Below, piece after piece: positions 62,750-64,000 of a stretch of 64,000 nucleotides of DNA. Below the pieces are notes generated by a model. That model did not search any database. It saw nothing but the letters and a program-made list of their open reading frames with translations, and had not been told where the DNA came from. The DNA is from a gamma proteobacterium symbiont of Stewartia floridana (GTDB taxonomy: Bacteria > Pseudomonadota > Gammaproteobacteria > Chromatiales > Chromatiaceae). The stretch lies in contig NAUB01000031.1 in NCBI GenBank assembly GCA_003676145.1, forward strand, positions 36,635 through 100,634, read 5' to 3'. Position 1 is the stretch's first letter; each line of letters starts with the position of its first letter. Both the position numbers and the translations under genes were made by a program.

Positions 62750-63172
62750 TTGGCGGCCTAAAACAGCAACTTAGTTCCAAGAGATTTGTTAGTAACTTAA
62801 TGTGATGCTTTTTGTCCTGCTACACAGGAGCCATCACATTCAGGACCAGAGTATCGTCCCAACTTAAGACTTAAGTGACTGGACAAGGTGGCTCAAGGAG
62901 TATATTTTTAAACGGTTGATAATTAGGGATTTAGCGTGAGCGACAGGGAGGTGTTTATTCTTACAAGATTTCCTCCTCCCATATCTTTCCGCAATCTCCA
63001 AGACTGAAATGCTCGTTGGTTCAGGGCAGGTTTGCTTTGTGTTTCTTTGAGTTACTGAACAATGGAATATTAGATTGTGGATGTTGCGATTGAAAATCAT
63101 TATACATGCAAGATATTGCAATATCGGTGCGAGCAATATATTCCAATATCGGTGGCAGTAAGATAATCAGAT
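62750..63172. other. AT-richer intergenic region upstream of the cassette-like gene
   Basis: About 420 bases with lower GC than the rest of the window and no credible gene. Notable are the palindrome GATATTGCAATATC (63112-63125) and two direct copies of CAATATCGGTG (63119-63129 and 63144-63154). Confidence 0.4.
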
Positions 63173-63179
63173 GTTAGGC
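63173..63179 (+). other. Integron core site GTTAGGC (cassette left boundary)
   Basis: GTTAGGC matches the GTTRRRY core recombined by integron integrases. It lies 23 bases before the start codon of the following gene, the usual spacing for a gene cassette. No full attC was found upstream, so this may be an attI-like or orphan site. No integrase gene is in the window. Confidence 0.5.
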
Positions 63180-63202
63180 TTTCAAGCGCAACTACCTAAA
63201 AT

Positions 63203-63832
63203 ATGAAGAATCCACCAGGTTCAAAACAGAAAAAAGAATATTTGTACGTTGATTCGCGTACGCACCATTTTCATGATCGTCCATATAAAGAAGTTGAAGT
63301 CTTATTCCGTTTTTCTGAAGAAGATTGGAAAAGCTTATCGGACGAAGCCTCCCATCTTGGCTATGGGGTTTTAGGGTTCCTAGAAAAAAGACTCAAGAAG
63401 ACCATTCATTATGGCGCACCAAAAGCCCGCATCGATCATGCAGCCAATAGTCGATGGCATATTGATGGATATGCCAAATTTTGGATGCCGTTTCTCAAAT
63501 ACCTCATTACTGCGCATGTTACTGTAATCGCTGTTGGGTACATCGTGGAGCATATTGTTGGCAGCGGTAAAGAGTACATATTGTTCTATTGGATTTATCT
63601 TTTTTCACTGCTTTTGTCATTTGTATCACTGCTCGGTTTCAAATTAAAGTGGTTGCTGGAAAACACAAAAGAGCCCTTGGAAGGGGATTGGGGGATTAAG
63701 ATTGAGACCATAATCGCAGGTATGTCGGAGCGTCTAATATGGACTTCGTTGACGATATTTGGCTTTAGCTTGCTAGCAAGAATTGTGTTGGGGGTAATTC
63801 ATGCAGCAGAATATTTTGAAGGGTTGTCTTGA
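63203..63832 (+). CDS. Two-helix membrane protein in a cassette-like unit
   Basis: A 209-residue protein of unknown function. A charged N-terminal half (EVEVLFRFSEEDWKSLSDEA) is followed by membrane segments near residues 98-118, 125-150 (FYWIYLFSLLLSFVSLLGF) and possibly 175-195 (LTIFGFSLLARIVLGVIHAA). Its codon use and base composition are more AT-rich than the surrounding chromosome. It is bracketed by GTTAGGC upstream and GCCTAAC downstream, as a promoterless integron cassette gene would be. No clear ribosome-binding site precedes the ATG. Confidence 0.75.
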   Translation: MKNPPGSKQKKEYLYVDSRTHHFHDRPYKEVEVLFRFSEEDWKSLSDEASHLGYGVLGFLEKRLKKTIHYGAPKARIDHAANSRWHIDGYAKFWMPFLKYLITAHVTVIAVGYIVEHIVGSGKEYILFYWIYLFSLLLSFVSLLGFKLKWLLENTKEPLEGDWGIKIETIIAGMSERLIWTSLTIFGFSLLARIVLGVIHAAEYFEGLS

Positions 63833-63877
63833 GTTATGCGCGAAACTTACGTTATTTCTAATAACTGAAGCAAATTA

Positions 63878-63901
63878 GCCTAACAAATCGCTCCAGCTGA
63901 C
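63878..63901 (+). other. Left half of an attC site, cut by an insertion
   Basis: GCCTAAC (63878-63884) matches the RYYYAAC core of attC, followed by AAATCGCTCCAGCTGAC, which looks like an attC inner arm. The expected complementary right arm and GTTRRRY do not follow; an insertion sequence seems to begin at 63903-63904 instead. Confidence 0.55.
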
Positions 63902-63903
63902 TT

Positions 63904-64000
63904 GAACCTACCCCGAAATAATTGACACCTCGATTTTCAACATGAGAAACGAGGTGAGAAGATGGCGAAGGAAAAGCATACATTCTATAATTATCAATTC
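63904..64000 (+). mobile_element. Left end of an insertion sequence (IS3-like)
   Basis: From 63904 the sequence TGAACCTACCCCGAAATAAT followed by TGACACC resembles the terminal repeat style of IS3-family elements (TG...CCCC...GACACC). A hairpin ACCTCG (63927-63932) / CGAGGT (63950-63955) follows. An open frame then begins at 63962. The family call is by resemblance only; the right end is outside the window. Confidence 0.45.
63962..64000 (+). CDS. Start of a probable transposase gene (runs off window)
   Basis: Thirteen codons, MAKEKHTFYNYQF, after GAGGTGAGAAG, a good ribosome-binding site. The basic/aromatic start is compatible with an IS3-type OrfA, but the fragment is too short for certainty. 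Context (IS-like end just upstream) supports it. Confidence 0.4.
   Translation, partial: MAKEKHTFYNYQF

Noticed and set aside
62864..63136. 90-codon minus-strand open frame
   Set aside because: No recognisable domain or ribosome-binding site; sits in an AT-rich gap where chance frames are expected.

Overview
The window looks like the chromosome of a free-living or symbiotic gammaproteobacterium. The gene order gshB, chemosensory-pilus (pilG-H-I-J-chpA) genes, the yqgE-ruvX-pyrR-pyrB-pyrC' string, the complete rnfABCDGE operon and the purM-purN-DUF3108 set are all gammaproteobacterial. A tungsten aldehyde oxidoreductase operon, a MetY-type sulfhydrylase, Rnf and many signalling proteins would suit a marine, sulfur- or redox-active lineage (Chromatiales/Sedimenticola-like). 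That placement is inference from gene content only. No rRNA, tRNA or CRISPR array was seen.

Layout. 1-1455: the 5' part of an SLC13-type permease, divergent from a LysR regulator. 1960-6173: an aorABC-like aldehyde:ferredoxin oxidoreductase operon with a MoaD-like protein and a small unknown protein, and a hairpin terminator inside the operon. 6327-13251: SGNH esterase, pyruvate kinase, GDPD lipoprotein, Fe-SOD, a HyuB without HyuA, and an ABM-fold protein. 13274-21651: signalling (kinase core, REC-TPR, HDOD, HD-GYP), RecQ and an AsnO-type amidotransferase. 22052-28269: glutaredoxin, dCMP deaminase family, purN/purM, envelope proteins. 28346-35151: pyrimidine cluster read leftward from gshB and tonB; its dihydroorotase homologue has lost metal ligands, and a PyrK-like protein ends the run. 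35639-48128: chemosensory-pilus cluster with two extra exported proteins (one a rhodanese) and a 2352-residue ChpA, but no CheR/CheB-type genes. 48310-61855: ZapE, an atypical metallo-beta-lactamase-fold protein, a 267-bp palindromic MITE-like element, a DUF4124/pilin-like protein, RsmE, the Rnf complex, MetY and a beta-CASP RNase. 62045-64000: an anchored unknown protein, then an AT-richer end that looks like an integron gene cassette whose attC site is interrupted by an insertion sequence starting near 63904.

How genes work together. AorA/AorB/AorC would carry electrons from aldehyde oxidation to NAD(P) (or the reverse), and Rnf would couple ferredoxin and NADH to an ion gradient. PyrB with the inactive PyrC' probably forms a Pseudomonas-like ATCase. 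PilJ, PilI, ChpC, ChpA, PilG and PilH form one phosphorelay controlling type IV pili. Several families of short palindromic repeats sit in intergenic gaps, notably around metY and zapE.
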